This document shows positions 51,917-60,531 of a stretch of 64,000 nucleotides of DNA, piece after piece. The stretch spans positions 58,501 through 122,500 of the forward strand of contig NZ_RHOI01000006.1 of NCBI RefSeq assembly GCF_003946165.1, in the 5' to 3' direction. Below the pieces are notes generated by a model, which was not told where the DNA came from, made no database searches, and saw only the letters and a list, made by a program, of their open reading frames with translations. This stretch comes from Lacticaseibacillus baoqingensis. GTDB taxonomy: Bacteria; Bacillota; Bacilli; Lactobacillales; Lactobacillaceae. The position numbers and the translations under genes were made by a program. Each line of letters starts with the position of its first letter. Position 1 is the stretch's first letter.

Positions 51917-53908
51917 ATGTTTGATACGATCGACGAACAAGCGGTTACAGCAATTAGAATGTTAAGCGTCGCCCAGATCCAAGCCGCCAATTCCGGCCAT
52001 CCAGGGTTGCCGCTAGGGGCCGCACCCATGGCTTATGTCTTATACCGCAACCACTTGAACGTAACGCCTAAAGCCAGCCACTGGTTCAATCGCGACCGCT
52101 TTATTTTGTCAGCGGGGCATGGCTCGGCGATGTTATACGCGTTGCAGCACTTGGCCGGCTTTGCCGTGAGCCAAGATGATCTGCGGCATTTTCGCCAATT
52201 TGGCAGCCGCACCCCTGGTCATCCCGAATATGGGTTAGTCGATGGCGTGGAAGCCACCACCGGCCCATTAGGCCAAGGTTTAGGGATGGCCGTCGGCATG
52301 GCGATGGCGCAGCGGCATTTGGCGGCCCGCTTTCCAGGGTTAGTCGATCATTACACCTTTGTGCTTGCAGGCGACGGGGATCTCATGGAAGGCATTTCGC
52401 ATGAAGCCATGGGGTTGGCCGGGCATCAGCAATTAGGCAAGCTGATCGTTTTATATGATTCTAATGATGTGTCCTTAGATGGAAACAAAGACCGTGCCTT
52501 CGGTGGTGACGTGGCGGCACGGTGCGCCGGGTGCGGTTGGGATTACACCCGCGTCGCAGACGGTAATGAATTGGCAGCCATCGATGCTGCGCTGACTGCC
52601 GCCAAAGCCGTCACTGATCGGCCTTCGCTGATCGAAGTGCGCACGGTTTTAGGCTTTGGCGCCCAAGGTCAAGGGACCAATGCGGTGCATGGCAAGCCTT
52701 TAAGTGAGGCGGCTTTTGCTCAGCTCAAGCAGACTTTCCACTGGGAGCTGCCTGATTTTTCGGTCCCTAAGGCGGTGCACGAGCGCTTTGCCGAGACCTT
52801 GATCGCCCGGGGGGAAGCGCATCATCACGCCTGGCAAAAACGGGTGGCACAATTGACACCAGCAGCGTCAGCGGCATTTGCGCGAGCGATCGGCGGCTTG
52901 CAGCCGCACTTGGCGCCTTTGCCAGCCGACTTGCTGCCGGAAAAAGTTTCCGGGCGCGATGCCGGGCAGCTGGTAATGAATGCCTTTGCCCAAGAGCTTC
53001 CTGACCTTTGGGGTGGAGCTGCTGATTTGGCCAGTTCGACTAAAACGGTGATCAATGACTCGCCATTGTTTAGTCAAACGCATCCAGAAGGCCGCAATGT
53101 CGCCTTTGGCGTCAGGGAATTTGCCATGGGCGCTGCGTTGAATGGGATGGCTTTACATGGCGGGTCGCGGGTTTTTGGCAGTACCTTCTTAGTTTTTTCC
53201 GATTACCTCAAGCCGGCGATCCGTTTGGCAGCCATGCAGCATTTACCGGTGACCTTCGTGTTCACGCATGATTCCATTGCTGTTGGCGAAGATGGCCCGA
53301 CACATGAACCGATCGAACAGCTGATGATGCTGCGGACGATCCCCAATACCGTCGTGTTGCGGCCGGCAGATGGGCCGGAAGTCGCTGCTGCTTGGCGCGT
53401 CGCGTTGACGCGCAGCAACGGCCCAACGGTCTTGGTCTTATCGCGCCAAGCTTTGCCGCAGCTTTCTGTACAAGTGCCTGATGTTGAACGCGGTGCGTAC
53501 ATCGTGCGCGGCGTCCCTGCTGGCAAGCGCCAAGATGGGATCTTGTTAGCCAGCGGTTCTGAAGTCCACTTGGCGATGCAAGCGCAACAAGAACTCGCCA
53601 AAAGCGGACGCTTTGTCAGCGTTGTGTCCATGGCCAGCTTCGAGCTGTTCGCCCAGCAATCCGCTGCGTACCAACAAATGGTATTGCCTGCTAATGTCAC
53701 GCGCCGCTTAGCGATCGAAATGGGCAGTCCGCTAGGTTGGGAACGTTTTGTCGGGTTAGACGGTGCCGTTTTAGGCATGGAAAGTTTCGGTGCCAGCGGC
53801 ACACCTGAGCGGGTGTTGGCCCACTTTGGCTTCACCCCGCAAAATGTTGCCGATCGGTACTTAGCCCTGGATTCTGCAGCAGTCTTGCGCACGATGTCAC
53901 GTCGTTAA
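51917..53908 (+). CDS. tkt: Transketolase
   Basis: This 663-residue thiamine-diphosphate enzyme has the N-terminal ANSGHPGLPLGAAP, the ThDP motif GDGDLMEGISHEA, and the pyrimidine-domain FTHDSIAVGEDGPTHEP. It interconverts fructose-6-P/xylulose-5-P with erythrose-4-P, a direct precursor of DAHP. ATG 51917 follows TAGGAGG. Its place as first gene behind an aromatic leader peptide means it is dedicated to aromatic synthesis; a general transketolase is probably encoded elsewhere. Confidence 0.97.
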   Translation: MFDTIDEQAVTAIRMLSVAQIQAANSGHPGLPLGAAPMAYVLYRNHLNVTPKASHWFNRDRFILSAGHGSAMLYALQHLAGFAVSQDDLRHFRQFGSRTPGHPEYGLVDGVEATTGPLGQGLGMAVGMAMAQRHLAARFPGLVDHYTFVLAGDGDLMEGISHEAMGLAGHQQLGKLIVLYDSNDVSLDGNKDRAFGGDVAARCAGCGWDYTRVADGNELAAIDAALTAAKAVTDRPSLIEVRTVLGFGAQGQGTNAVHGKPLSEAAFAQLKQTFHWELPDFSVPKAVHERFAETLIARGEAHHHAWQKRVAQLTPAASAAFARAIGGLQPHLAPLPADLLPEKVSGRDAGQLVMNAFAQELPDLWGGAADLASSTKTVINDSPLFSQTHPEGRNVAFGVREFAMGAALNGMALHGGSRVFGSTFLVFSDYLKPAIRLAAMQHLPVTFVFTHDSIAVGEDGPTHEPIEQLMMLRTIPNTVVLRPADGPEVAAAWRVALTRSNGPTVLVLSRQALPQLSVQVPDVERGAYIVRGVPAGKRQDGILLASGSEVHLAMQAQQELAKSGRFVSVVSMASFELFAQQSAAYQQMVLPANVTRRLAIEMGSPLGWERFVGLDGAVLGMESFGASGTPERVLAHFGFTPQNVADRYLALDSAAVLRTMSRR

Positions 53909-53928
53909 TCAAAAGGAGAAAAAAACTC

Positions 53929-54912
53929 ATGATCATTCAATTCAAGCAAACGACCCCACTGATCCAAAGCATCAAGGCCAAATTAGAACAACGTCCGGCT
54001 CAAGTCGAAGTGGTCGGCACACACTTAGCCGCCATCGGCGTCAAAGATTTCACCCCTACGGCAGAAGAAGCCGCGGTGATCGCCAGCATCAGCTTTGACG
54101 ATCCGTCATTTGTCTTAGGCAGCCGCCAATTTCAGCCGGAAGATACCGTGATCACCTTGCCGCATACTACCATTGGCGGAGACAATTTTGTCATGATGGC
54201 AGGACCTTGTTCAGTTGAATCACAAGCGCATGTGCGTAAAATGGCCAAGTTAGCCAAAGCAGGCGGTGCGACTGTCTTGCGCGGCGGCGCCTTCAAACCG
54301 CGGACTGTACCATACTCCTTCCAAGGCTTAGAAGAAGATGGCTTGCGGTTCTTGCGCCAAGCCGCAGATGAATTTGACATGGATGTGATCACTGAAGTTA
54401 TGGATGTGCCGCATGTGGAGATGGTCGGCAAGTACACAGATGTTTTCCAGATCGGGGCGCGCAACATGCAAAACTTCTCCTTGCTCAAAGCCGTCGGCAA
54501 AACTCAAATCGCAGTCGGCTTAAAGCGCGGGATGTCAGCAACCATCGATGATCTCTTGAATGCGGCGGAATACATCCGGGCTAACGGTAATCCTAACGTC
54601 TTTTTGATCGAACGCGGGATCCGGACTTTCGATAATAAATACACCCGCAACACCTTTGATTTAGCTGCGATTCCGGTGTTGAAAAAACTGACCCACTACC
54701 CGATCATCGCCGACCCCAGCCATGCTGTCGGCGTGCGCGACTTGGTGACGCCAATGGCAGTGGCCGCGGCTGCGGCCGGTGCCGATGGTGAGATCGTTGA
54801 GATCCATGATGATCCAGCCCATGCCTTTTCTGATGGGCCGCAAGCCTTGACCCCAGACTTATACAAGGACATGACCCGGCGTGTCAATTTAGTGCGGGCG
54901 GCGTTAGCATGA
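53929..54912 (+). CDS. aroF: 3-deoxy-7-phosphoheptulonate (DAHP) synthase, type I-beta
   Basis: This 327-residue enzyme has a short N-terminal ferredoxin-like regulatory domain (about 1-75) and the DAHP barrel: MMAGPCSVES, RGGAFKPRTVPYSFQG, LKRGMSAT and ADPSHAVG. It condenses erythrose-4-P with phosphoenolpyruvate. The N-terminal domain type is linked to allosteric control by Tyr or Phe in relatives. The start follows AAAAGGAG. It overlaps aroB by 4 nt. Confidence 0.96.
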   Translation: MIIQFKQTTPLIQSIKAKLEQRPAQVEVVGTHLAAIGVKDFTPTAEEAAVIASISFDDPSFVLGSRQFQPEDTVITLPHTTIGGDNFVMMAGPCSVESQAHVRKMAKLAKAGGATVLRGGAFKPRTVPYSFQGLEEDGLRFLRQAADEFDMDVITEVMDVPHVEMVGKYTDVFQIGARNMQNFSLLKAVGKTQIAVGLKRGMSATIDDLLNAAEYIRANGNPNVFLIERGIRTFDNKYTRNTFDLAAIPVLKKLTHYPIIADPSHAVGVRDLVTPMAVAAAAAGADGEIVEIHDDPAHAFSDGPQALTPDLYKDMTRRVNLVRAALA

Positions 54913-55973
54913 GTACATTGACCGTTGCACTACCGCAACATCCGTATCAGATCATCATCGAATCAGGAGCGGCGGCTCGTTTAGGCACACTAGTGGCCAA
55001 CGTTTGGTCGCCGCGGCGGGTGATGATCGTGTCAGACACGCATGTGGCACCGTTGTATCTGGAAGCCACCCAACAGCGGCTGACCGCCGCCGGGTTTACG
55101 ACCGCAATCAGCGTGATCCCTGCCGGCGAAGCGTCTAAGACGCTAGCCGGAGCGCAACAAATCTATGGCGATTTGATCGCCAACGGGTTTTCTCGCAGTG
55201 ATGGGGTGTTGGCCTTAGGCGGCGGCGTGGTAGGTGATCTCGCCGGCTTTGTGGCGTCCACTTTCATGCGCGGGTTGAGTTATATCCAAGTGCCTACCAG
55301 CTTGTTGGCGCAAGTGGATTCAAGCGTCGGCGGCAAGACGGCGGTAGATTTCGGTACGGGCAAAAATGTCATCGGCAGTTTTTTCCAGCCGGATCTGGTC
55401 GTGATCGATCCTGACCAGCTGCAGACCTTGAGCCAGCGCAATCTCGTTGAAGGTTATGGGGAAGTGGTCAAAATGGGGGCGCTGTCCAGCGACGCCAGCT
55501 TTTGGCAATTGCTGGAGACGATCGATTCACCAGCGGCGCTATTAGCACACGCCGGTGAATGCAGTGCCTATGCGATCGCAGCTAAGGCGGCTTTAGTGGT
55601 CGCAGATGAACGCGATACCGGCACGCGGCGGCTATTGAACTTTGGCCATACGCTGGGGCATGCGGCCGAGTTGTTAGTTCCTGACACCTTGCATGGCGAA
55701 GCGGTCAGCATGGGGATGATGGCGATCACGCGCTTATGTGAGCGCCAAGGGCTGACGGCACCGCAAACGGCAGATCAAATTGCCGCCCGGTTGACGGCTG
55801 TCGGGTTGCCGACTCATTTTCCGCAGTTGACTACGGCGCAATTAGTCGAGCAGATCCGCATGGACAAGAAAGTCAAAGGCCAAACGGTGGTTTTGGTGAC
55901 CTTAGCAAAGCTGGGCGAACCGCGCTTGCATCCGGTACCGCTAGCGGAGCTGCCAGCATTTTTGGAGGGATAA
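54909..55973 (+). CDS. aroB: 3-dehydroquinate synthase
   Basis: This 354-residue NAD-dependent enzyme has LALGGGVVGDLAGFVASTFMRG (glycine-rich NAD loop, split by the helix), PTSLLAQVDSSVGGKTAVD, and the zinc ligands in EGYGEVVKMG and NFGHTLGHAAE. It converts DAHP to 3-dehydroquinate. The start overlaps the aroF stop (ATGA). Confidence 0.97.
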   Translation: MSTLTVALPQHPYQIIIESGAAARLGTLVANVWSPRRVMIVSDTHVAPLYLEATQQRLTAAGFTTAISVIPAGEASKTLAGAQQIYGDLIANGFSRSDGVLALGGGVVGDLAGFVASTFMRGLSYIQVPTSLLAQVDSSVGGKTAVDFGTGKNVIGSFFQPDLVVIDPDQLQTLSQRNLVEGYGEVVKMGALSSDASFWQLLETIDSPAALLAHAGECSAYAIAAKAALVVADERDTGTRRLLNFGHTLGHAAELLVPDTLHGEAVSMGMMAITRLCERQGLTAPQTADQIAARLTAVGLPTHFPQLTTAQLVEQIRMDKKVKGQTVVLVTLAKLGEPRLHPVPLAELPAFLEG

Positions 55974-55974
55974 G

Positions 55975-56691
55975 ATGGGATTTGTGCAACAGATCAGTGG
56001 CACGATGCCAGCCATCGCCGTCCCATTGACGGCCAAAACGGCGCCTGAGTTGATCGCGCAAGCAAAAGCCGTGTGTGCCAGTCCAGCGGCGATCGCAGAA
56101 TGGCGCGTCGACGCATGGCCTGACGTACCGCTTGCAGTGGGGCAAACCGTGGCCGCCGCTTTGCATGCTGCCAACAAGCAATTATTGCTGACTTGTCGCA
56201 CCCAGGCCCAAGGCGGGGCATTTGTGGGTGCAGTCAGTGACTATGGCGCGCTTTATCGCCGCTTGTTAGCGATCAGCCCGGATGCGGTGGATATCGAAGC
56301 CCACTGGCCCGTGGCCGCGCGCAAGGCGCTGGTGGCTTTAGTCCATGAAGCAGGGGCTGCAGTAGTTGCCAGTGCCCATGATTTTACGGCCACCCCGACA
56401 CTGGCGGCGGGGCAGCAGCAGTTAACCGCACAAGCTGCTTGGGCGGATGTGGTGAAGTTAGCGACCATGCCGCAAACGCCAGCAGATACCTTGACCTTGT
56501 TAGCGCTAAGCGCATGGGCCAAAAAGGCTTTGCCGTGTCCGGCGATCGTGATCGGCATGGGCGCTTTGGGACAGCTGACCCGAGTGGCGACGGGAGCATT
56601 TGCGTCGGCTTTGACGTTTGCCACATTAGGGGCCGCGTCTGCGCCAGGACAACTCAGTGTCCAAGCAATCGTAGGGATCCAGGAGGGGTAA
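55975..56691 (+). CDS. aroD: 3-dehydroquinate dehydratase, type I
   Basis: This 238-residue class I enzyme has EWRVDAW, the catalytic His in VASAHDFTATP and the Schiff-base Lys in ADVVKLATM. It dehydrates 3-dehydroquinate to 3-dehydroshikimate. It starts 1 nt after aroB with GGAGGGATAAG as ribosome site. Confidence 0.94.
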   Translation: MGFVQQISGTMPAIAVPLTAKTAPELIAQAKAVCASPAAIAEWRVDAWPDVPLAVGQTVAAALHAANKQLLLTCRTQAQGGAFVGAVSDYGALYRRLLAISPDAVDIEAHWPVAARKALVALVHEAGAAVVASAHDFTATPTLAAGQQQLTAQAAWADVVKLATMPQTPADTLTLLALSAWAKKALPCPAIVIGMGALGQLTRVATGAFASALTFATLGAASAPGQLSVQAIVGIQEG

Positions 56692-56695
56692 GTAG

Positions 56696-57559
56696 ATGAT
56701 CGATGCGAAGACAAAATTATATGGGCTGATCGCTCACCCGAGTCAGCATTCGCTGTCACCAGCGATGCACAACTTTGCTTTTGAGCAGCTCAAGATCAAT
56801 GCGCGATACTTAGCCTTTGACGTGACTCCGGCCACTTTGGCAGAGGCGATCGCTGGTTTACGGGCTTTTGGGATTGGCGGCGTCAACTTGTCGATGCCGC
56901 TTAAAGAAGCGGTGTTGCCTTTGTTAGACGAGCTTGATCCGCTGGCAAAATTAGCCGGTTCGGTCAACACGATCGTCAATCAAGGCGGCCGCTTGTATGG
57001 CTACACCACCGATGGCGTCGGGGTGGTGGCGGCTTTGCCGCAGCGCTTGTCATTAAAGACCAGTCGCGCAGTCTTGTTTGGCGCCGGCGGTGCGGCCCGT
57101 TCTGCAGCGTTGGCGTTAGGACAAGCGGGAGTGGCAGAATTGGTCATCATCAATCGCCATCAAGCAGCTGCAGAAACTTTAGCGGCGCAAGTCAACCAAG
57201 CGACTGGGGTCAATGTCACCGTGTGCGCATTAGCAGATACACCGCAAGTGGGCGCTTTGGTTGCCGCCAGCCAGCTGGTGATCAATGCCACGAGCTTAGG
57301 CATGGGGACACAGCAAAATACCAGTCCCTTAGCAGACGCTGGGGCATTGAATGCGCAACAGGTGGTGTTGGATATGGTGTATGCACCGCTGAATACGCGT
57401 TTTTTGCAACAAGCTGCCGCAGCCGGGGTGCATGATCGGCTCAACGGTTTGGCGCTTTTAGTGGCCCAAGGCGCTGCATCGTTTAAGCTGTGGACTGGGG
57501 CGAATATGCCGACTGCCGCAGTCGAAGCGCATTTAAGCACCTTGTTAGCACAGCATTGA
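56696..57559 (+). CDS. aroE: Shikimate dehydrogenase
   Basis: This 287-residue NADPH enzyme has the substrate site HSLSPAMHNFAF, NLSMPLKEAV, and the nucleotide loop LFGAGGAARSAALAL. It reduces 3-dehydroshikimate to shikimate. It is the last gene of the operon here; aroK, aroA and aroC are not in the window, so the later steps must be encoded elsewhere. Confidence 0.96.
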   Translation: MIDAKTKLYGLIAHPSQHSLSPAMHNFAFEQLKINARYLAFDVTPATLAEAIAGLRAFGIGGVNLSMPLKEAVLPLLDELDPLAKLAGSVNTIVNQGGRLYGYTTDGVGVVAALPQRLSLKTSRAVLFGAGGAARSAALALGQAGVAELVIINRHQAAAETLAAQVNQATGVNVTVCALADTPQVGALVAASQLVINATSLGMGTQQNTSPLADAGALNAQQVVLDMVYAPLNTRFLQQAAAAGVHDRLNGLALLVAQGAASFKLWTGANMPTAAVEAHLSTLLAQH

Positions 57560-57593
57560 GGACATAAAAGAGCTAGCGGGTAGTAACACAAAA

Positions 57594-57637
57594 CGTCTTG
57601 AAACCGCGATTCAAAAACGAATCGTGGGCCCAAGACG
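57594..57637. repeat. Hairpin between aroE and mscL, third member of the dispersed family
   Basis: CGTCTTG (57594-57600) pairs with CAAGACG (57631-57637) and CGATTC (57607-57612) with GAATCG (57619-57624), around an AAAAAC loop. It lies between convergent genes, like the hairpin at 48126-48184, with which it shares the core CGCGATTC-wAAAAC-GAATCG. Confidence 0.65.
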
Positions 57638-57690
57638 CCGATGTTGTAAACTAACTCTGCTTGCTGTTTCAATCTAGAGATAATGGCAGA

Positions 57691-58056
57691 TTATTTTTTA
57701 GCTAATAAGTCGCGAATCTCGGTCAACAAGACCTCTTCTTTGGTCGGACCCGGGGTGGCGGCTTGTTTTTGTGGCAAGATCTTGTTGGCGGATTTGACCA
57801 ACAAGAACACAACAAACGCCACGATGATGAAGTTGATCACGTCGTTGATAAACGCGCCATACGTAAACTTGGCTCCAAGGAGGGTAAAACTCAGCCCTTC
57901 CAGGTTCGTACTGCGCGTGAACAAAGCTAAGATCGGATTGATCAAGTTCTTCGTCAAGCTGGTGACCACCCCAGTGAAGGCACTGCCGATAATCACGCCG
58001 ACGGCTAGGTCTAACACGTTGCCGCGCATGATGAATTGCCGGAATTCTTTGAACAA
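57691..58056 (-). CDS. mscL: Large-conductance mechanosensitive channel
   Basis: This 121-residue channel has N-terminal FKEFIMRGNVLDLAVGVIIG-type sequence (KEFRQFIMRGNVLDLAVGV here), a first membrane helix, an extracellular loop, a second helix (VINFIIVAFVVFLLVK) and a charged C-terminal helix bundle (EEVLLTEIRDLL). It releases solutes on osmotic downshock. TTG 58056 follows AAAGGGGG by 9 nt. Confidence 0.97.
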   Translation of the reverse strand: MFKEFRQFIMRGNVLDLAVGVIIGSAFTGVVTSLTKNLINPILALFTRSTNLEGLSFTLLGAKFTYGAFINDVINFIIVAFVVFLLVKSANKILPQKQAATPGPTKEEVLLTEIRDLLAKK

Positions 58057-58112
58057 AATGCAAAACCCCCTTTACTATTCAGTATACCTAAATCCCTTGC
58101 CAGACGCGAGTG

Positions 58113-59156
58113 TTACTGCGTCACCCATTGGATCCCCAGGACGCTGATACTCAGCAATAAGATCAGCGCAAACGCGATCAAATGGCGGCGCTTATGTAAC
58201 ACGACCAAGGCTAAATATTCGCGGATCACCGCATTCGGCAGAAAGTAAAAACTCGTGGCCGCGCCGACACCATTTGCATTTAAGCCGGCTTGTTTGGCAT
58301 AAAGACCAGCCCGGAAAAGATGGTAGTTATTCGTGAAAAACGCCGCCTTACCGCCGCCAGCGGCACGAATGATCGCGGCGCAAAAGCGCATGTTTTCTAA
58401 AGTGGTCGTCGAGCGGTCTTCGATCAAGGTGTCGGCTTCAGGGACGCCTTGGGCGATGGCAAAACGTTGCATCGCGACACTTTCGGCGAGCTGTTCATCG
58501 CTGCCTTTGCCGCCGGAAAACAGTAACTTGGCGGGCTTGCCAAGCTTTTTTTGACGCTGATAAAAGCGGATCCCGGCATTGATCCGTGCCGCCAGCAAGG
58601 GGCTGACACGGTGGCCGTCGATCAATCCGGCGCCTAAAACGATCAAGTAATCCTTGTTGTGCCGCACCCAGCGCAGATTGTACAACACCAAGACCGTCAA
58701 GAAGTTGTATAAAGACACCAAGACGTACCCAATGGTCAAGGTGAAAAACACGGCTAACGCGGCATATAATGGCGCAGGCAAAAACTGGCGGCCAAAGCTG
58801 GCGCCGATTTCCAGCAAAAGCAACCCCAATGCGATCAACAGCGTCAGCATGTTCCCTAACGAATGGGATTCACGCCGCCAAACGATCAGTGCATTCCACG
58901 CCAACCATAACAGGTGCAAGGCAAAAATCGCCAAGATCAACAAGACAGCAATGATGAATAACGTGGCGCTGACGGCGATCAATAGCCGGTTTTGGGAATT
59001 CAAGATCAAAAATGCGGCAGTGGCTAAAAAGCTCAGCAGCCACAAGTTAAACAGCCAACCGTTGACCAACCGCCGCGGTTCGGTGAGAAAACTAGCGAGG
59101 AAAAGCACCGTCATGACCGCTAGCGGGATCAAAACGATTAAAATGTTGGCGGGCAT
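58113..59156 (-). CDS. DUF218 (YdcF/ElyC-like) membrane protein
   Basis: This 347-residue protein has about four N-terminal membrane segments, then a DUF218 domain (about 165-320: DYLIVLGAGLIDGHRVSPLLAARI, split by its loop, LLFSGGKGSDEQ, RSTTTLENM, TNNYHLFRAGLYA) and one C-terminal membrane segment. Family members are linked to envelope polysaccharide or vancomycin resistance, but no reaction is established. It is divergent from the Nudix gene. Confidence 0.88.
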   Translation of the reverse strand: MPANILIVLIPLAVMTVLFLASFLTEPRRLVNGWLFNLWLLSFLATAAFLILNSQNRLLIAVSATLFIIAVLLILAIFALHLLWLAWNALIVWRRESHSLGNMLTLLIALGLLLLEIGASFGRQFLPAPLYAALAVFFTLTIGYVLVSLYNFLTVLVLYNLRWVRHNKDYLIVLGAGLIDGHRVSPLLAARINAGIRFYQRQKKLGKPAKLLFSGGKGSDEQLAESVAMQRFAIAQGVPEADTLIEDRSTTTLENMRFCAAIIRAAGGGKAAFFTNNYHLFRAGLYAKQAGLNANGVGAATSFYFLPNAVIREYLALVVLHKRRHLIAFALILLLSISVLGIQWVTQ

Positions 59157-59226
59157 AAGCTCACTTCCTTATGGGAATTAGACTTTGATGAGTGTATAAT
59201 TAGGGAAATTATTTGGAGGCGTACTC

Positions 59227-59673
59227 ATGGCACATGATCCAGTTTTTGGTACTAAAGATCCCAAGCTCGACTATCATCGGCGAGTAGGCGTTTATGGGGT
59301 GATCCCCGACCCTAGTGGGAAGCGGCTGTTGATCCTAGGGGCCCCCAACCATGCGCTGTTTTTACCTGGTGGTGAGGTGGAACCTGGAGAAAGCGACGCC
59401 GAAACCCTGCGGCGGGAACTGTTGGAAGAATTTGGCGTAACCGTGACGATTGGCGAGCAGCTGGGGCGGGCATCTGAATACTTCTACTCCCACCACCGCC
59501 AAACGGCCTATTATCATCCGGCAACATTTTATGCTTGCACTGACTTAAAGCAAGTCGCGCAACCATTAGAAGACTTTAACACCTTGATGTTGATGCCGAT
59601 CGCAGAAGCCAGTGCCCAACTGAAGCGCCCGACTCATCGCTGGGGGGTCGCTCAGTGGCTGGCGCGCCGCTGA
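59227..59673 (+). CDS. Nudix hydrolase
   Basis: This 148-residue protein has a complete Nudix box (GGEVEPGESDAETLRRELLEEFG, given here in its key parts GGEVEPGE and REL-LEE-FG) near residues 48-70. It hydrolyses nucleoside diphosphate derivatives linked to another moiety; the substrate is unknown. The start follows TGGAGGCG. TATAAT at 59195-59200 is a likely -10. Confidence 0.9.
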   Translation: MAHDPVFGTKDPKLDYHRRVGVYGVIPDPSGKRLLILGAPNHALFLPGGEVEPGESDAETLRRELLEEFGVTVTIGEQLGRASEYFYSHHRQTAYYHPATFYACTDLKQVAQPLEDFNTLMLMPIAEASAQLKRPTHRWGVAQWLARR

Positions 59674-59681
59674 GTTGAGCA

Positions 59682-59706
59682 AGAGCCGCTGGGCGGCTCT
59701 TTTTTA
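59682..59706 (+). terminator. Terminator after Nudix gene
   Basis: AGAGCCGC at 59682-59689 pairs with GCGGCTCT at 59693-59700, followed by TTTTT. The run overlaps the stop of the convergent HAD gene. Confidence 0.9.
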
Positions 59707-60519
59707 GTCGCTCAAGGCCCATTGCCGGATGGCTTTGGCGACCCCATCTTGGGCGTTGGTGGCGGTTTGGACTTGTGCTGCGGCTTTGACGGCAGGAATG
59801 GCATTGCCCATGGCGACCCCTAACCCGGCGGCTTTGATCATCGGTAAGTCATTGGCTTGATCGCCAATGGCCATCACTTGGCTGGCGTCATAGCCGAGCC
59901 GCTTGGCCAAGTCCATGACGGCATTGCCTTTGTTGGCGTTTTTGTTTAAGGCTTCTAAGAAGTAAGGTTCTGAGTGGACAAAGTAATAGTCGTCAAAAAA
60001 ATGCTGCGGGATCTGCTTTTGTGCCTGGGTCAACAAATCAGGTTCGTCGATCAACATGACCTTGGCGAATTGCTTGTCGACTGCGAAAGTCTCAGGTTGA
60101 CGATAGAACAACGGCATGTCGACGAGATAGGCTTCACGCACGGTGTATTTGGAAATGTCGGCATTAGGCGTATACATCTTAGCCGCGTCTTCGGCATGCA
60201 CATGCACACCGATATCTTGGGCCAATTGCATCAATTGACGAAAATCGGGGTAAGTTAAGGTGTGTTCGAGCAAAACCTGGCCGGTGTCGGCTTCTTGGAC
60301 CATCGCGCCGTTGAAGGTGATCGCATAATCCCCAGCGTCGATCAAACCCAGCGGGGCAAAAAATTGCTGCAAGCCCGTCAGCGGCCGTCCGGAACATAAA
60401 ACGACTTTGATGCCTTGTTGTTTGGCGGCTTTGACCGCAGCAATGGTGGCAGGGGTCAGCGTGTTGTGTTCATTTAATAGGGTGCCATCCATATCGATGG
60501 CGATCAGTTTGATGTGCAT
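59704..60519 (-). CDS. Cof-type HAD-IIB phosphatase (YidA-like)
   Basis: This 271-residue HAD phosphatase has motif I AIDMDGTLL, motif II LCSGRPL and motif IV AIGDQANDLPMI. The cap lies at about 85-190. It resembles sugar-phosphate phosphatases such as YidA. It is 12 nt after the ywfO-like gene in a three-gene minus-strand unit. Confidence 0.92.
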   Translation of the reverse strand: MHIKLIAIDMDGTLLNEHNTLTPATIAAVKAAKQQGIKVVLCSGRPLTGLQQFFAPLGLIDAGDYAITFNGAMVQEADTGQVLLEHTLTYPDFRQLMQLAQDIGVHVHAEDAAKMYTPNADISKYTVREAYLVDMPLFYRQPETFAVDKQFAKVMLIDEPDLLTQAQKQIPQHFFDDYYFVHSEPYFLEALNKNANKGNAVMDLAKRLGYDASQVMAIGDQANDLPMIKAAGLGVAMGNAIPAVKAAAQVQTATNAQDGVAKAIRQWALSD

Positions 60520-60531
60520 ATGCAGTCCTTT

